The notes: generated by a model not told the origin, from the letters alone. 64,000 nt of DNA from Candidatus Contendibacter sp. (GCA_029624675.1 JARSSP010000030.1:142-64141); one strand, 5' to 3'; counted from the stretch's first letter, positions 25,005 to 35,065 are shown. Program-made: numbers and translations.

Positions 25005-26176
25005 AGAAACGCCTCGCGACGCATTTCCTCGAACGCTATCCGCTCTTGCGCCCACTGGTTGGCAAGCTCGGTCAGATCGGCGTCCGCTTCCAGAGCCAGG
25101 CGCAGTCGATCATCCCCCGCCAATAAGTCGATGGCGGGAATGTCGGCCACAAATTCGTAGGGCTTCGCCCGCCAGGCAAAGGCATCCGGAGCCACGCGCT
25201 TGACGCTTTGCAGGAACGCGACGCCGACCGTGTAGGAATAGAACTCCCGGTGGTCGGTGACGTGGATCTGCACGCCCCCACAAGTCTTGCCGGCGCGCTT
25301 TTGAAATTGGGGCCGGAAGTAGAGCGGACGAAACAGGCAGCCGGTCAGATTTTTCCGGGATAGTTCGGCGGCGAGGGCTTCGGGATCAATGCCCGGCGCA
25401 CCGGCCACCTCGAACGGCCGACAGGTGCCGCGCCCTTCCGAGAGTTCGGTCGCTTCCACCAAGCACATGCCCGGATAGACCAGCGCGGTATCGACTGTCG
25501 GCATGTTGGGCGAGGGATAAACCCAGGGCAATCCTGTGTCCTCGAAGACCATCTCGCGCCGCCAACCGCGCATGGGCAGCACGTCCAGCTTGCACCGAAC
25601 ACCCCGCCGCAGTTGGACGTAGCGGGCGATCTCGCCGGGGGTCAACCCGTGTCGGTTGGGCAGCGGATGCAGGCCGACGAAGGACTCGAAGCCCGGTTTG
25701 ATCAAATTGCCTTCGGTGGTCACCCCGTCGATAGGATTGGGCCGGTCGCAGACCAGCACCCGCACTCCAGCCTTGCCCGCCGCCTCCATGCACAGCGCCA
25801 TCGTCCAGACGAAGGTGTAATAACGCGCGCCCACGTCTTGCAGATCGATCACCAGCGCATCCAATCCCTCAAGCTGCTCCCGGCGCGGGGTCAGGCTGTC
25901 GAAGGTCGCGCCGTACAAGCTATGCACCGGCACCCCAAGCCGGGGATCGAGCGGCAGGTCCTCGACATCCTCCATGTCCTGCGCCGCGCCCCGCGCACCG
26001 TGCTCGGGACCGAAGATGGCGAGGATTCGAGCGCCGGCTGCTTGCAACAGATCCAGCGCGTGGCGCAATTCGGCATCGACACTGGCGGGATGGCACACCA
26101 CTCCGATCCGCGCGCCGCGAATCTTTTCAGGAAAATCGTTGATGAGCGTTTCGAGACCGGTCTGGACGCGGAACAT
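24998..26176 (-). CDS. namZ: NamZ-type exo-beta-N-acetylmuramidase (DUF1343)
   Basis: 392 residues. The DUF1343 signature is clear: GVVCHPASVD, FGPEHGARGAAQD, PVHSLYG, DALVIDLQDVGARYYTF, CDRPNPIDG, PSPNMPTVDTALVYPGMCLVEATELSEGRGT. Characterised members release N-acetylmuramic acid from the non-reducing ends of peptidoglycan fragments. No signal peptide is seen, so it may act in cytoplasmic cell-wall recycling. It converges on cobJ with a 7-base overlap, and follows nasA on the same strand after a 42-base gap without obvious functional link. Confidence 0.9.
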   Translation of the reverse strand: MFRVQTGLETLINDFPEKIRGARIGVVCHPASVDAELRHALDLLQAAGARILAIFGPEHGARGAAQDMEDVEDLPLDPRLGVPVHSLYGATFDSLTPRREQLEGLDALVIDLQDVGARYYTFVWTMALCMEAAGKAGVRVLVCDRPNPIDGVTTEGNLIKPGFESFVGLHPLPNRHGLTPGEIARYVQLRRGVRCKLDVLPMRGWRREMVFEDTGLPWVYPSPNMPTVDTALVYPGMCLVEATELSEGRGTCRPFEVAGAPGIDPEALAAELSRKNLTGCLFRPLYFRPQFQKRAGKTCGGVQIHVTDHREFYSYTVGVAFLQSVKRVAPDAFAWRAKPYEFVADIPAIDLLAGDDRLRLALEADADLTELANQWAQERIAFEEMRREAFLY

Positions 26177-26218
26177 CGCGACTTTCGCTCCTTGGGTTAG
26201 GGTTCAGGAGCGACGATT

Positions 26219-28885
26219 CTAGCCTTGCGCGATCAGTTGTCGTAGCTCCGGCACGCAGGAACCGCAATTGGTTCCGGCTTTGAGCGTCGCGCCGATGGCC
26301 TCCGGCGTCGCCAATCCCCGTTCGCGAATGGCGGCAGTCAAGGTGTTGAGCCCCACCCCGAAGCAGGCGCAGACGATCCGTCCGCCGTCGCGCTGCCCAC
26401 CGCCCGGCCGCCCGGCCAGCAAGCTGGCGCGCTCGGCGGAACCGAGTTCCGGGGCGGCGAACAGTCCGGCCAACCAGCCGCGCGGCGGCAGTTCGTGGGT
26501 CGGCGCCACGAATAGACAAGCTTCCAGGCGTCCCCCCACCAACACCGCGCCCCGGTAGCGACCCGTACCGGCATCGGCGAACTCCAGCCATTCCCGGTCT
26601 GGATCATCGCCGAGCAAGTCGCGCGCCCAAGCCGGCCAACCGTCAATTGCGGCTTCTCCCGCCAACTCGTAGCGCCAGCAGGTCTGCTCGCGCACGCTGA
26701 CCCGGTACTCGACCGCCGGTGGTTCGATAGCTTCGCGAGATAGCAAGAACCCGTGCCAGCGCGGGCGGTAAGCCTGGACTCGCACTGGGGTATGCTTGGA
26801 TTCCGGTTGGCCGGACAAAGGGTCCACTACCGGATTGACCACCGCGTTGGCCCGCCCGCGCGGCGCCAGCGGCGAACCCCAGTGCATCGGCACGAATACG
26901 TTACCCGGTTGCTGCTCCGGGTTGGTTCGGACCCGGACGATGACCTCGCCCCAGCGGCTATGCACCCGAGCCAGGCCGTTCTCACTCACCCCGCAGGCGA
27001 GTGCATCCACCGGATGAATCTCGACGTAAGGCTCGGGGATATGGCCGGTCAACCGCGCGGTCTTGCCGGTGCGGGTCATGGTATGCCATTGATCGCGAAT
27101 CCGGCCGCTGTTGAGGATCAGCGGAAAGCTGTCATCCGCCGCGTGAACCGGCGCCCGTTCGCCGACCGCGATGCAATGAGCCTTGCCGTCGGCGGTGAAA
27201 AAACCGCCCGCGCCGAACAAACGCTCCGCACCCGCCGTCGCGCCGCGCGGCAGAGGCCATTGCACGGGTTGCAGGGTGTCGTAGTTGGCATCGGCAAGAT
27301 CGGCGAGCGCGGAGATGTCGAAATCGCGACGGCTGCCCCCCTCATTCTCGAACCCCGACAAAGCCGCGTGTTCGCGGAAAATGGCCGCCGGCGATTCAAA
27401 AGGAAACTGGTCAGCGAATCCCAAGCGCCGGGCTATTTGGGTCACGGCCCACCAGTCCGGTTTGGCTTCGCCCGGCGGCGGCAGAAAGGTCCGCTGGCGG
27501 GAAATCCGTCGCTCGGAATTGGTCACCGTGCCCTCTTTCTCGCCCCAGGTCAGCGCCGGCAACTTGATGTGCGCCAGCCGCACGGTGTCGGTATCGGCCA
27601 CGGCGTCGGACACCACCACCAACGGACAGCGTTGCAAAGCGGCCCGCGCGGCGTCGGCGTCGGGCAGACTCACCACCGGATTGGTGCCCATGATCCAAAT
27701 GGCCTTGATCTGGCCGTCGGCGACCGCCTGAAACAGATCGATCGCTTTCAGACCGGGATTTTCGGCAATGGCGGACGCTTGCCAAAACCGCCGCACTCGC
27801 TCGACGGCATCCGGCGCGAAATCCATGTGCGCCGCCAGTTGGTTCGCCAAGCCGCCGACCTCGCGCCCGCCCATCGCGTTCGGCTGGCCGGTGACCGAAA
27901 ACGGTCCCATGCCTGGCTGACCGATGCGCCCGGTCGCCAGATAGCAATTGATGATGGCGTTCACCTTGTCGCTGCCGTGGGCGGATTGATTGACCCCCTG
28001 CGAGTAAACCGTCACCACTTTGCGAGTTCGGCCCCACAAGCCGTAAAACTCGGCGATGTCGCTTGCCGGCAATCCGGTTTTGGCGGCGACGGTAGGAACA
28101 TTCGGCGCAACCGCCTTGGCGGCCTGATACGCCGCCCAGAACCCGGCAACCTGCTGATCGAGAAACTCCGAATCCAAGCGGTCCTGCTGATAGAGATGCA
28201 CCAGCAGGCCGTTGAACAGGGCCGTATCGGAACCGGGCTTGAGCGGCAAATGCGTTTCGGCGGCATCGCAGGTGGCGGTGCGGCGCGGGTCGATCACCAC
28301 CAGTTTCGGTTTGCCCGCGCGCCGTTCCCGCGCGGCGAGGATGCGCTGATACAGCACCGGATGGCACCAGGCCAGATTGGAACCGACCAGCACCACCAGG
28401 TCAGCTTCCTCCAAATCCTCGTAGCAACCGGGCACGGTGTCCGAGCCGAACGCCCGCTTGTGACCGGCGACCGAGGACGCCATGCACAGCCGCGAATTGG
28501 TGTCGATGTTGGCGCCGCCGAGGCAGCCCTTCATCAATTTGTTGGCGACGTAGTAATCCTCGGTCAATAACTGCCCGGAGACGTAAAAAGCGACGGCATC
28601 GGGACCGTGCTCCGCCAGTGCTTGGCGAAAACCGGCGGCGACCGCGTCCAGCGCTTCGTCCCACGACACGCGCCGCCCGCCGACTTCGGGATACAGCAGG
28701 CGATCATCCAGGCTCAGCGTTTCGCCCAGCGCCGCGCCTTTCGAGCACAGCCGCCCATAATTGGCGGGATGCTGTTCGTCGCCTTCCACTTGCGCGCCGC
28801 CGTCAGAATCGACCGTGACTTTCACGCCACAACCGACCCCGCAGTAGGGGCAAGTGGTGCGGATTGTCTCGCCTGTGCCGTTCAT
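26219..28885 (-). CDS. nasA: Assimilatory nitrate reductase catalytic subunit
   Basis: 888 residues, a molybdopterin oxidoreductase. CPYCGVGCGVKV...GRLCSKG binds the N-terminal 4Fe-4S cluster. SNLAWCHPV, GTNPVVSLPDAD and the C-terminal MGD-binding segments (LNSGRIRDQWHTMTRTGK) follow the NasA/NarB pattern. The last 60 residues carry a BFD-like 2Fe-2S domain (CACFGVG...GTNCGSCVPEL), found in NAD(P)H- or flavodoxin-fed Nas enzymes. There is no Tat signal, so it is cytoplasmic. It is the last gene of the nrt-nir-nas operon and reduces nitrate to nitrite for NirBD. Confidence 0.95.
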   Translation of the reverse strand: MNGTGETIRTTCPYCGVGCGVKVTVDSDGGAQVEGDEQHPANYGRLCSKGAALGETLSLDDRLLYPEVGGRRVSWDEALDAVAAGFRQALAEHGPDAVAFYVSGQLLTEDYYVANKLMKGCLGGANIDTNSRLCMASSVAGHKRAFGSDTVPGCYEDLEEADLVVLVGSNLAWCHPVLYQRILAARERRAGKPKLVVIDPRRTATCDAAETHLPLKPGSDTALFNGLLVHLYQQDRLDSEFLDQQVAGFWAAYQAAKAVAPNVPTVAAKTGLPASDIAEFYGLWGRTRKVVTVYSQGVNQSAHGSDKVNAIINCYLATGRIGQPGMGPFSVTGQPNAMGGREVGGLANQLAAHMDFAPDAVERVRRFWQASAIAENPGLKAIDLFQAVADGQIKAIWIMGTNPVVSLPDADAARAALQRCPLVVVSDAVADTDTVRLAHIKLPALTWGEKEGTVTNSERRISRQRTFLPPPGEAKPDWWAVTQIARRLGFADQFPFESPAAIFREHAALSGFENEGGSRRDFDISALADLADANYDTLQPVQWPLPRGATAGAERLFGAGGFFTADGKAHCIAVGERAPVHAADDSFPLILNSGRIRDQWHTMTRTGKTARLTGHIPEPYVEIHPVDALACGVSENGLARVHSRWGEVIVRVRTNPEQQPGNVFVPMHWGSPLAPRGRANAVVNPVVDPLSGQPESKHTPVRVQAYRPRWHGFLLSREAIEPPAVEYRVSVREQTCWRYELAGEAAIDGWPAWARDLLGDDPDREWLEFADAGTGRYRGAVLVGGRLEACLFVAPTHELPPRGWLAGLFAAPELGSAERASLLAGRPGGGQRDGGRIVCACFGVGLNTLTAAIRERGLATPEAIGATLKAGTNCGSCVPELRQLIAQG

Positions 28886-28900
28886 CGCGTCATCCCCCGT

Positions 28901-29251
28901 TCAGGCCGCTTCCCGCGATGCGGACGGCAAGCTGACCACGTTATTCAAACCGAGCCAAAGCCGCCCGTCTTCCAGTCGCGTCGGATAGCGGGTAGCGCAA
29001 CCCACGTCCGGCGCGACCGCCTGACCGCTTTCCAATTCCAACACCCAATTGTGCAGTGGACAGGTGATCCGGTGACCGTGGACGATACCTTGCGATAGCG
29101 GACCACCCTTGTGCGGACAGCGGTCGCGCAGAGCAAAAACCTGATCGTCGGCAGTCCGAAAGATTGCCACGTCGCCGTGTGGCGTATTCACGACCCGTGA
29201 ACCCAAGCGGGGAATATCGTCGAGCGCGCCGATTTCGTGCCAGTCATACAT
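28901..29251 (-). CDS. nirD: Nitrite reductase small subunit
   Basis: 116 residues. It has a Rieske-type 2Fe-2S site (CPHKGG and CPLHNW, each supplying Cys and His). This fits the NirD small subunit of NADH-dependent assimilatory nitrite reductase; many NirD proteins lack these ligands, so this copy probably does carry a cluster. It lies between nirB and nasA with short gaps on either side. Confidence 0.94.
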   Translation of the reverse strand: MYDWHEIGALDDIPRLGSRVVNTPHGDVAIFRTADDQVFALRDRCPHKGGPLSQGIVHGHRITCPLHNWVLELESGQAVAPDVGCATRYPTRLEDGRLWLGLNNVVSLPSASREAA

Positions 29252-29269
29252 GATGTTTGCCTCCGCTCT

Positions 29270-31708
29270 TCAACCGACTTGCCGCAAGGGTTGAAACTCG
29301 TGCGCGTCCACCCGACCACTGGCGCGTTCCGCCCACGGGTCGATCTGAGCGTACTTTTGCGAATCGAGAAAACGGGCGTAGAGCGCCTTTCGATTCTCTT
29401 CATCCTCGACGATGCGTGCTTTCACGTAGCTCAGGCCGACGCGCTCGATCCACGGCGCGGTGCGTTCCAGATAGCGCCCTTCCTCGCGGTAGATCTGCAT
29501 GAATGCACAGCAATATTCCTTCACTTCCTCTTCCGTGGCGCATTTGCAGAGCAAGTCGGTGCCCCGAATCTTGATGCCGCCGTTGCCGCCGACGTGAATT
29601 TCGTAACCGGACTCGACGCAGACCACGCCGAAATCCTTGATCGTGGCTTCGGCGCAGTTGCGCGGACAGCCGGAGACGGCCATCTTGAACTTGTGCGGCG
29701 TCCACGATCCCCAGGTCATCTTTTCCAGCTTGACGCCGAGGCCGGTGGAATCTTGGGTTCCGAAGCGGCACCAGTCGGAGCCGACGCAGGTTTTCACGGT
29801 GCGCAGGCTTTTGCCGTAGGCGTGGCCGGACACCATGCCGGCAGCGTTGAGATCGGCCCAGACTTTCGGCAAATCTTCCTTTTTGACGCCGAGCAGGTCG
29901 ATGCGCTGGCCGCCGGTCACTTTCACCGTCGGGATCTTGAACTTGTCGGCCACATCGGCGATGGCGCGCAATTCCTTGGGGTTGGTCAGGCCGCCCCACA
30001 TGCGCGGAACCACCGAATAGGTGCCATCTTTCTGGATGTTGGCGTGCACCCGCTCGTTGACGAACCGCGACTGCTGATCGTCTTGCGCTTCGTCCGGCCA
30101 AGTCGAAATCAGGTAGTAATTGATGGCGGGGCGACAGGAATGGCAACCGTCCGGCGTTTTCCATTCCATGAAATCGAATACCGCTCGCAGGCTGGTCAAA
30201 CGCTGCTCCCGGATGGTCTTGCGGACCTGATCGTGGCTGTGCTCGGTGCATTGACACAGCGCCTTTTCCTTCGGCGTCTTGTCGAAGGTACCGACGGTGG
30301 CGGCGAGAATTTGCTCGACCAAGCCGGTGCAGGAACCGCAGGACGCCGACGCCTTGGTGTGGGCGCGTACCTCGTCGACGGTAAACAGCTTCTTTTCGGC
30401 AATCGCCTTGACGATAGCGCCCTTGCACACGCCGTTGCAGCCACAGATTTCGGCGTCGTCGGTCATCGTCATCACGCTGAAACCGTCGCGGCCCGAATCC
30501 GCCATGTGGGCGTGACCGAACAGCACGGTTTCGCGAAACGCGCCGATGTCGGTGCCCTCGCGCAACAACTGGAAATACCACGTGCCATCGACGGTATCGC
30601 CGTACAGCACCGCGCCCTGCACGCGATTTTCCTTGACCACCAGCTTCTTGTAGACGCCGCGCGCCGGATCGCGCAACACGATTTCCTCGCAGCCCGGCCC
30701 GCCGTTGAAGTCGCCGGCGGAGAACAGATCGATGCCGGTCACTTTCAGCTTGGTGCTGGTCACCGATCCCTGATAGCGGCCAATGCCGTAGCGCGCGAGA
30801 TGGTTGGCGCAGACCTTGGCCTGCTCCCACAACGGCGCGACCAGACCGTAGCATTGGCCGCGATGCTGCACGCACTCGCCGACGGCATAGACACGCGGAT
30901 CGTAGCTCTGCATGGTGTCGTTGACGACGACGCCGCGTTCGCAATAAATGCCGGCTTGTTTTGCTAGCTCGATGTTCGGCCGAATACCGACGGCCATCAC
31001 CACCAAATCGGCCGGAATTTCCAGGCCATCCTTGAAACGCACGGCGCGAACCCGTTCTTCGCCGAGCACGGCGGCGGTGTTGGCGCCCATCAAAAAACGC
31101 AAGCCACGCTCTTCCAAACTTGCGCGCAGCATGTCTGCCGCAACCGGGTCGAGTTGGCGCTCCATCAGGGTATCCAGCACATGCACGACCGTGACTTGCA
31201 TTCCCTGCTTCATCAAACCGTTGGCGGCTTCCAAACCGAGCAGTCCGCCGCCGATGATTACCGCGTGCTTGCCGGTTTGCGCCGCCGCCAGCATGGTTTC
31301 CACATCCTTGATGTCGCGAAACCCGATGACACCCGGCAGATCGTTGCCCGGAATCGGCAGAATGAACGGGTTGGAACCGGTCGCCAGCAACAGCCGGTCG
31401 TAGGGCGCAATCGTGCCATCGGTAGCGTGGATTTGCCGCCGCGCCCGGTTGATTCGCGTCACCTCCTGGCCGGCGTATAAGCGAATGCCTTTTTCCGCAT
31501 ACCAGTTCAGATCGTTGATCATGATCTGGTCGATGGATTTTTCGCCGGCCAGCACCGGCGACAGCAGGATGCGGTTGTAGTTGCCGTGTGGCTCCGCGCC
31601 GAACACGGTGATGTCGAATTTATCCGGGGCGATGGCTAGCAACTCTTCCAGGGTACGCATCCCAGCCATGCCGTTGCCGACCAAAACCAGACGTTCTTTC
31701 GCATTCAT
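29270..31708 (-). CDS. nirB: NADH-dependent nitrite reductase large subunit
   Basis: 812 residues. An FAD/NAD domain comes first (LVLVGNGMAGMRTLEEL, VIIGGGLLGLEAANGL, AVGECVQHRG). A BFD-like 2Fe-2S domain follows (CGCNGVCKGAI...CGSCTGLVEQIL), then the siroheme/4Fe-4S reductase domain (CVGSDWCRFGTQDS and SGCPRNCAEATIKD). It reduces nitrite to ammonium with six electrons from NADH. The ATG at 31708 starts directly at the FAD motif; the open frame further upstream is only translated repeat DNA. Confidence 0.95.
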   Translation of the reverse strand: MNAKERLVLVGNGMAGMRTLEELLAIAPDKFDITVFGAEPHGNYNRILLSPVLAGEKSIDQIMINDLNWYAEKGIRLYAGQEVTRINRARRQIHATDGTIAPYDRLLLATGSNPFILPIPGNDLPGVIGFRDIKDVETMLAAAQTGKHAVIIGGGLLGLEAANGLMKQGMQVTVVHVLDTLMERQLDPVAADMLRASLEERGLRFLMGANTAAVLGEERVRAVRFKDGLEIPADLVVMAVGIRPNIELAKQAGIYCERGVVVNDTMQSYDPRVYAVGECVQHRGQCYGLVAPLWEQAKVCANHLARYGIGRYQGSVTSTKLKVTGIDLFSAGDFNGGPGCEEIVLRDPARGVYKKLVVKENRVQGAVLYGDTVDGTWYFQLLREGTDIGAFRETVLFGHAHMADSGRDGFSVMTMTDDAEICGCNGVCKGAIVKAIAEKKLFTVDEVRAHTKASASCGSCTGLVEQILAATVGTFDKTPKEKALCQCTEHSHDQVRKTIREQRLTSLRAVFDFMEWKTPDGCHSCRPAINYYLISTWPDEAQDDQQSRFVNERVHANIQKDGTYSVVPRMWGGLTNPKELRAIADVADKFKIPTVKVTGGQRIDLLGVKKEDLPKVWADLNAAGMVSGHAYGKSLRTVKTCVGSDWCRFGTQDSTGLGVKLEKMTWGSWTPHKFKMAVSGCPRNCAEATIKDFGVVCVESGYEIHVGGNGGIKIRGTDLLCKCATEEEVKEYCCAFMQIYREEGRYLERTAPWIERVGLSYVKARIVEDEENRKALYARFLDSQKYAQIDPWAERASGRVDAHEFQPLRQVG

Positions 31709-31738
31709 CTTCAGAACCTTGCTGTTTGAGGCTCGCGC

Positions 31739-31775
31739 TCCCCTCGCCCTTTGGGAGAGGGGCCGGGGGTGAGGG
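31739..31775. repeat. Short palindromic intergenic repeat between nrtD and nirB
   Basis: This GC-rich sequence has arms CCCCTCGCCC and GGGTGAGGG flanking GGGAGAGGGG. It matches the widely dispersed proteobacterial repeat of the type CCCTC...GGGAGAGGG...GGTGAGGG. It lies within the operon and could form an RNA hairpin that tunes nirB expression or mRNA stability. Confidence 0.6.
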
Positions 31776-31781
31776 AAGCTG

Positions 31782-32573
31782 TCATGCCGCTTCCGGCCGC
31801 CGCTGCCGCTCGTAGAGGAAGCGCAGCACTTCGGCGCGATAGTGGTTGTAGGTCGGGTCATCCGCCAGTTCGAGCCGGTTGCGCGGGCGCGGCAAATCCA
31901 CCTTGAGAATTTCCCCCACCGTCGCCGCCGGACCGTTGGTCATCATGACGATGCGGTCGGACAGCAACACCGCCTCGTCCACGTCGTGAGTGATCATGAG
32001 CACGGTGTTGTTGAGGGCGGCTTGAATTTCCATCACCGATTCCTGCAAGTGGGCGCGAGTCAGGGCGTCGAGCGCGCCGAACGGCTCGTCCATCAGCAGG
32101 ACCTTGGGCTGCATCGCCAAGGCGCGGGCGATGCCGACTCGCTGCTTCATGCCGCCGGAAATCTCGCCCGGCCGCTGATCCAGCGCGTGCTCCATGTGGA
32201 CCAGCCGGAGATTGTGGAGGGTCCAATCGTGACGCTCGGCCTTGGACTTGCTCTTGCCAAACACCTTGTCCACCGCGATCCGCACGTTCTCGTACACCGT
32301 CAGCCACGGCAACAGCGAGTGGTTCTGGAACACCACGGCGCGATCCGGGCCGGGGCTGTTCACCTCCTTGTTTTCCAGTAACACGCCGCCACGAGTGGCT
32401 TCGAGCAGGCCGGCGACCACGTTCAGCACCGTGGATTTACCGCATCCGGAATGGCCGATGATGGCGATGAATTCGCCTTTTTCGATTTCGAGATGCACTT
32501 CGCGCAGGGCGATGAAGGCGCCGTTGTTAGTGGGAAACACCACATCCACGTTGGAAATGTTCAGGTAGCTCAC
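31782..32573 (-). CDS. nrtD: Nitrate ABC transporter ATP-binding protein
   Basis: 263 residues. Walker [11 protein letters not shown]-loop FQNHSLLPW, signature [15 protein letters not shown], Walker [13 protein letters not shown] and the switch histidine in MITHDVDEA are all present. [16 protein letters not shown] and the closing [21 protein letters not shown] are typical of the nitrate/taurine-type importers (NrtD/NasD). It powers uptake with NrtA and NrtB. No second, NrtC-like ATPase is present. Confidence 0.94.
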   Translation of the reverse strand: MSYLNISNVDVVFPTNNGAFIALREVHLEIEKGEFIAIIGHSGCGKSTVLNVVAGLLEATRGGVLLENKEVNSPGPDRAVVFQNHSLLPWLTVYENVRIAVDKVFGKSKSKAERHDWTLHNLRLVHMEHALDQRPGEISGGMKQRVGIARALAMQPKVLLMDEPFGALDALTRAHLQESVMEIQAALNNTVLMITHDVDEAVLLSDRIVMMTNGPAATVGEILKVDLPRPRNRLELADDPTYNHYRAEVLRFLYERQRRPEAA

Positions 32574-32585
32574 GGCGATTCCCTC

Positions 32586-33539
32586 TCAACGGCGGTTGTA
32601 GTCGAAATGGCGCTGCGCCAGATTCATCAGGCTTTCCAGCACGATGCCGACTAGCCCGATGAGGCCGATGGCGACGATGATCGAAGCGACGTTGAGGTTG
32701 TTCCACTCGTCCCAGACATAGAAGCCGATGCCGATGCCGCCAGTGAGCATTTCCGCCGCCACGATCACCATCCAGGCCACGCTCAGCGACAACCTCATGC
32801 CGGTCAGAATATGCGGCAGAGTGGCCGGTAACAGGATGCGGCGGGTGATTTCCAGCTTGCCCAGCCGCAGCACCCGCGCCACGTTGAGATAGTCTTTTGG
32901 AATCGCCTGCACCCCGGCGGCGGTGTTGACGATCACCGGCCAGATGCTGGTGATGAAGATCACGAAAATCGCGGACGGATCTTTCGCCTGAAACACCAGC
33001 AGGCCGATGGGTAGCCAGGCCAGCGGGCTGACCGGCCGGAGAATTTGCACCAGCGGATAGCAGGCCTGGTGCACGTCGCGGCTGGCGCCCATCAGAAAGC
33101 CGACCGGAATCCCCACCGCAACCGCCAGGGCGAAGCCGGCCAAGACCCGGCCCAGCGAATACAACACCTGCCAGCCGATGCCCATGTCGTTGGGGCCGGC
33201 GACGTAGAACGGCTGGCCGAAAATTTCCACCGCCCGCGCCCACGTCGCGGCGGGCGTCGGAATGTCGCTGGTGATTTTGGCGTTGACCAGCATCCAAACC
33301 ACCAGCACCAGCAGGAAAACCGCTCCCGGTAGAATGATGGCGCGGGCAATGGCGGCGGCACGCAACCTGGCGCGCGATACCGGCGGAGAGAGAGCCTGGA
33401 TCGGCACGGCTGGTGGTTGCCGCTCGGCATTGGCGGCGGGCGTGACGATCCGCTCCCCGGCCAGGGGAACCGGCAATGACGATTCCGGGCGCTCGGACTT
33501 CACCGGCAATACGGTGGCCAGGGCAATCACCTTGCTCAT
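32586..33539 (-). CDS. nrtB: Nitrate ABC transporter permease
   Basis: 317 residues with about six membrane helices after a 65-residue Pro-rich cytoplasmic tail. The family pattern is visible: VGIPVGFLMG, ILRPVSPLAWLPIGLLVF, VIFITSIWPVIVNTAAGVQAIPKDYLNVARVL (EAA-type loop) and MRLSLSVAWMVIVAAEML. The ATG at 33539 is chosen because GGAGGAG stands just upstream. It forms the membrane channel of the NrtABD importer. Confidence 0.94.
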   Translation of the reverse strand: MSKVIALATVLPVKSERPESSLPVPLAGERIVTPAANAERQPPAVPIQALSPPVSRARLRAAAIARAIILPGAVFLLVLVVWMLVNAKITSDIPTPAATWARAVEIFGQPFYVAGPNDMGIGWQVLYSLGRVLAGFALAVAVGIPVGFLMGASRDVHQACYPLVQILRPVSPLAWLPIGLLVFQAKDPSAIFVIFITSIWPVIVNTAAGVQAIPKDYLNVARVLRLGKLEITRRILLPATLPHILTGMRLSLSVAWMVIVAAEMLTGGIGIGFYVWDEWNNLNVASIIVAIGLIGLVGIVLESLMNLAQRHFDYNRR

Positions 33540-33557
33540 ATCAGTCTCCTCCCCCAT

Positions 33558-34985
33558 TCAGGCGTTGGCCTTGACCAAGGCTTCCGGCGCGACTTTCAGA
33601 TTTTTCACCGCGAAGCCGGCGACGTACTCGCCCGATTTCTTGGGATCGAACCGGCCGCCGTCGAAGAACCGATCCGGCCCCATCGCGATCGGGCTGGTGG
33701 CTTCGGCCAACGTCCAGGGTCCGGGGTTGACCCCTTCCGACTTGACCTCGACGGTGGGATACGGTACGCCCAGCGCCTTGGCGGCTTGCCGATACAGATC
33801 GGGGCGATAGACCGAAGCGGCGGCCTGAAGAATGTTCGCCGGCTGCTCCAACTGCCCCCAGCGGTACATCTGGCCGATGAACCAGGCGGCGTGCGATTGC
33901 CAGGGGAAATTGGCGGCGTAGCGGTAGAACACATTGAAATCCGGCAGTGGGCGCGGCTCCTCGTTTTGCGCGTACTTGAAGGTGCCGGTCATCGACATCT
34001 TCACCGTATCCTCGGGCGCGTTGACGTAGGACTTTTGCGCAATCAGCTTGACCACTTCCATGCGGTTATCCGGCTGATCCATCCATTGCGTCGCTTCCAA
34101 TAGGGCCATGAGCAGCGCCTGGTGGGTGCGCGAATGCTTCTCGTGCCATTCCAGGTTGACGCCGAACACTTTTTCGGGATTGTTGTTCCACAATTCGTAA
34201 CTGGTGATCAGCACCCGGCCGATGCCGGTTTCCACCGCCCGCTCGTTCCACGGCTCGCCCACGCAATAGCCGGCGATGTTGCCTGCTTTAAGGTTGGCCA
34301 CCATCTGCGGCGGCGGAATCACGATCAAGCGCAAGTCCTGATCGGGATTGATACCCGCCGATCCCAACCAATAGCGCAATTGATAGTTGTGGGTGGAGAC
34401 CGGAAACACGACCGCGAAGGTCATCGGCTCCTTGCCGGCGGCCTTGTCGGCGTCGATGACCTTTTTCAGGGCGCGGGCGGTGAGCGGACGTTCCTGCATC
34501 GCTTCGGGGTCCGCTTTCGCCATCCGCTCGTACAACTCGTTGGAAACAGTGACGGCGTTGCCGTTGAGGTCCAGTGAGAAGGCGGTAATGGTGGCCTTGG
34601 GCAACGCGCCGACGCCGAGGCTGGCGGCGATGGGCATCCCCGCCAGCATGTGCGCGCCGTCCAGTTCGCCGATGGCGACCTTGTCGCGGATGTTGGCCCA
34701 GGACGCCTCCTTGGACAGCACCACCTCCAGGCCATATTTCTTGAAATAACCCTTCTCGAAAGCCACCACCAGCGGTGCGCAGTCGGTGAGCGGAATGAAC
34801 CCCAAGGTCAATTTGGTTTTCTCCAAACCGCCGCTTTCGCCCGCCCAAGCGCTGGTTCGCAGCCAAGGAGGCGTCCCGCCCAGCAAGGTAGCGCCGCCCA
34901 GCGCCAGCCCGCCCGTTTTCAAGAACGTGCGCCGGGACAAGCCGGGCGCTTGCGCCAATTCGTTCGTCGTGTTCGATCCGCTCAT
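33558..34985 (-). CDS. nrtA: Nitrate/nitrite ABC transporter substrate-binding protein
   Basis: 475 residues. A Tat signal (LSRRTFLKTGGLALGGATLLGG) sends the folded protein to the periplasm. LGFIPLTDCAPLVVAFEKGYFKKYGLEV, IGELDGAHMLAGMPIA and GYCVGEPWNERAVE are hallmarks of NrtA-type nitrate binders. It is the first gene after the regulated leader. The related cytoplasmic sensor NasS lacks a signal peptide, so this is a transport protein and not NasS. Confidence 0.95.
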   Translation of the reverse strand: MSGSNTTNELAQAPGLSRRTFLKTGGLALGGATLLGGTPPWLRTSAWAGESGGLEKTKLTLGFIPLTDCAPLVVAFEKGYFKKYGLEVVLSKEASWANIRDKVAIGELDGAHMLAGMPIAASLGVGALPKATITAFSLDLNGNAVTVSNELYERMAKADPEAMQERPLTARALKKVIDADKAAGKEPMTFAVVFPVSTHNYQLRYWLGSAGINPDQDLRLIVIPPPQMVANLKAGNIAGYCVGEPWNERAVETGIGRVLITSYELWNNNPEKVFGVNLEWHEKHSRTHQALLMALLEATQWMDQPDNRMEVVKLIAQKSYVNAPEDTVKMSMTGTFKYAQNEEPRPLPDFNVFYRYAANFPWQSHAAWFIGQMYRWGQLEQPANILQAAASVYRPDLYRQAAKALGVPYPTVEVKSEGVNPGPWTLAEATSPIAMGPDRFFDGGRFDPKKSGEYVAGFAVKNLKVAPEALVKANA

Positions 34986-35007
34986 GTCATGCTCCCGCCA
35001 GAAGCCA

Positions 35008-35055
35008 ATAAAAAAGGCGTCCAGCTCTCGCGCGAAACACGAGAACTGGACGCCT
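35008..35055 (-). terminator. Leader terminator (attenuator) before nrtA
   Basis: Read on the minus strand, AGGCGTCCAG (35054-35045) and CTGGACGCCT (35025-35016) pair through a long stem that also takes in TTCTCG and CGAGAG. A run of T follows, ending about 22 bases before the nrtA start. Such a strong terminator inside a 5' leader would stop transcription unless antitermination occurs. Confidence 0.92.
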
Positions 35056-35065
35056 TTGTCCGATG

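Noticed and set aside
26753-28570. Long plus-strand frame opposite nasA
   Set aside because: Composition is Arg/His/Gly-rich and no motif is present; nasA motifs on the other strand are decisive.
29237-30967. Long plus-strand frame opposite nirB
   Set aside because: No recognisable domain; nirB reads cleanly on the minus strand.
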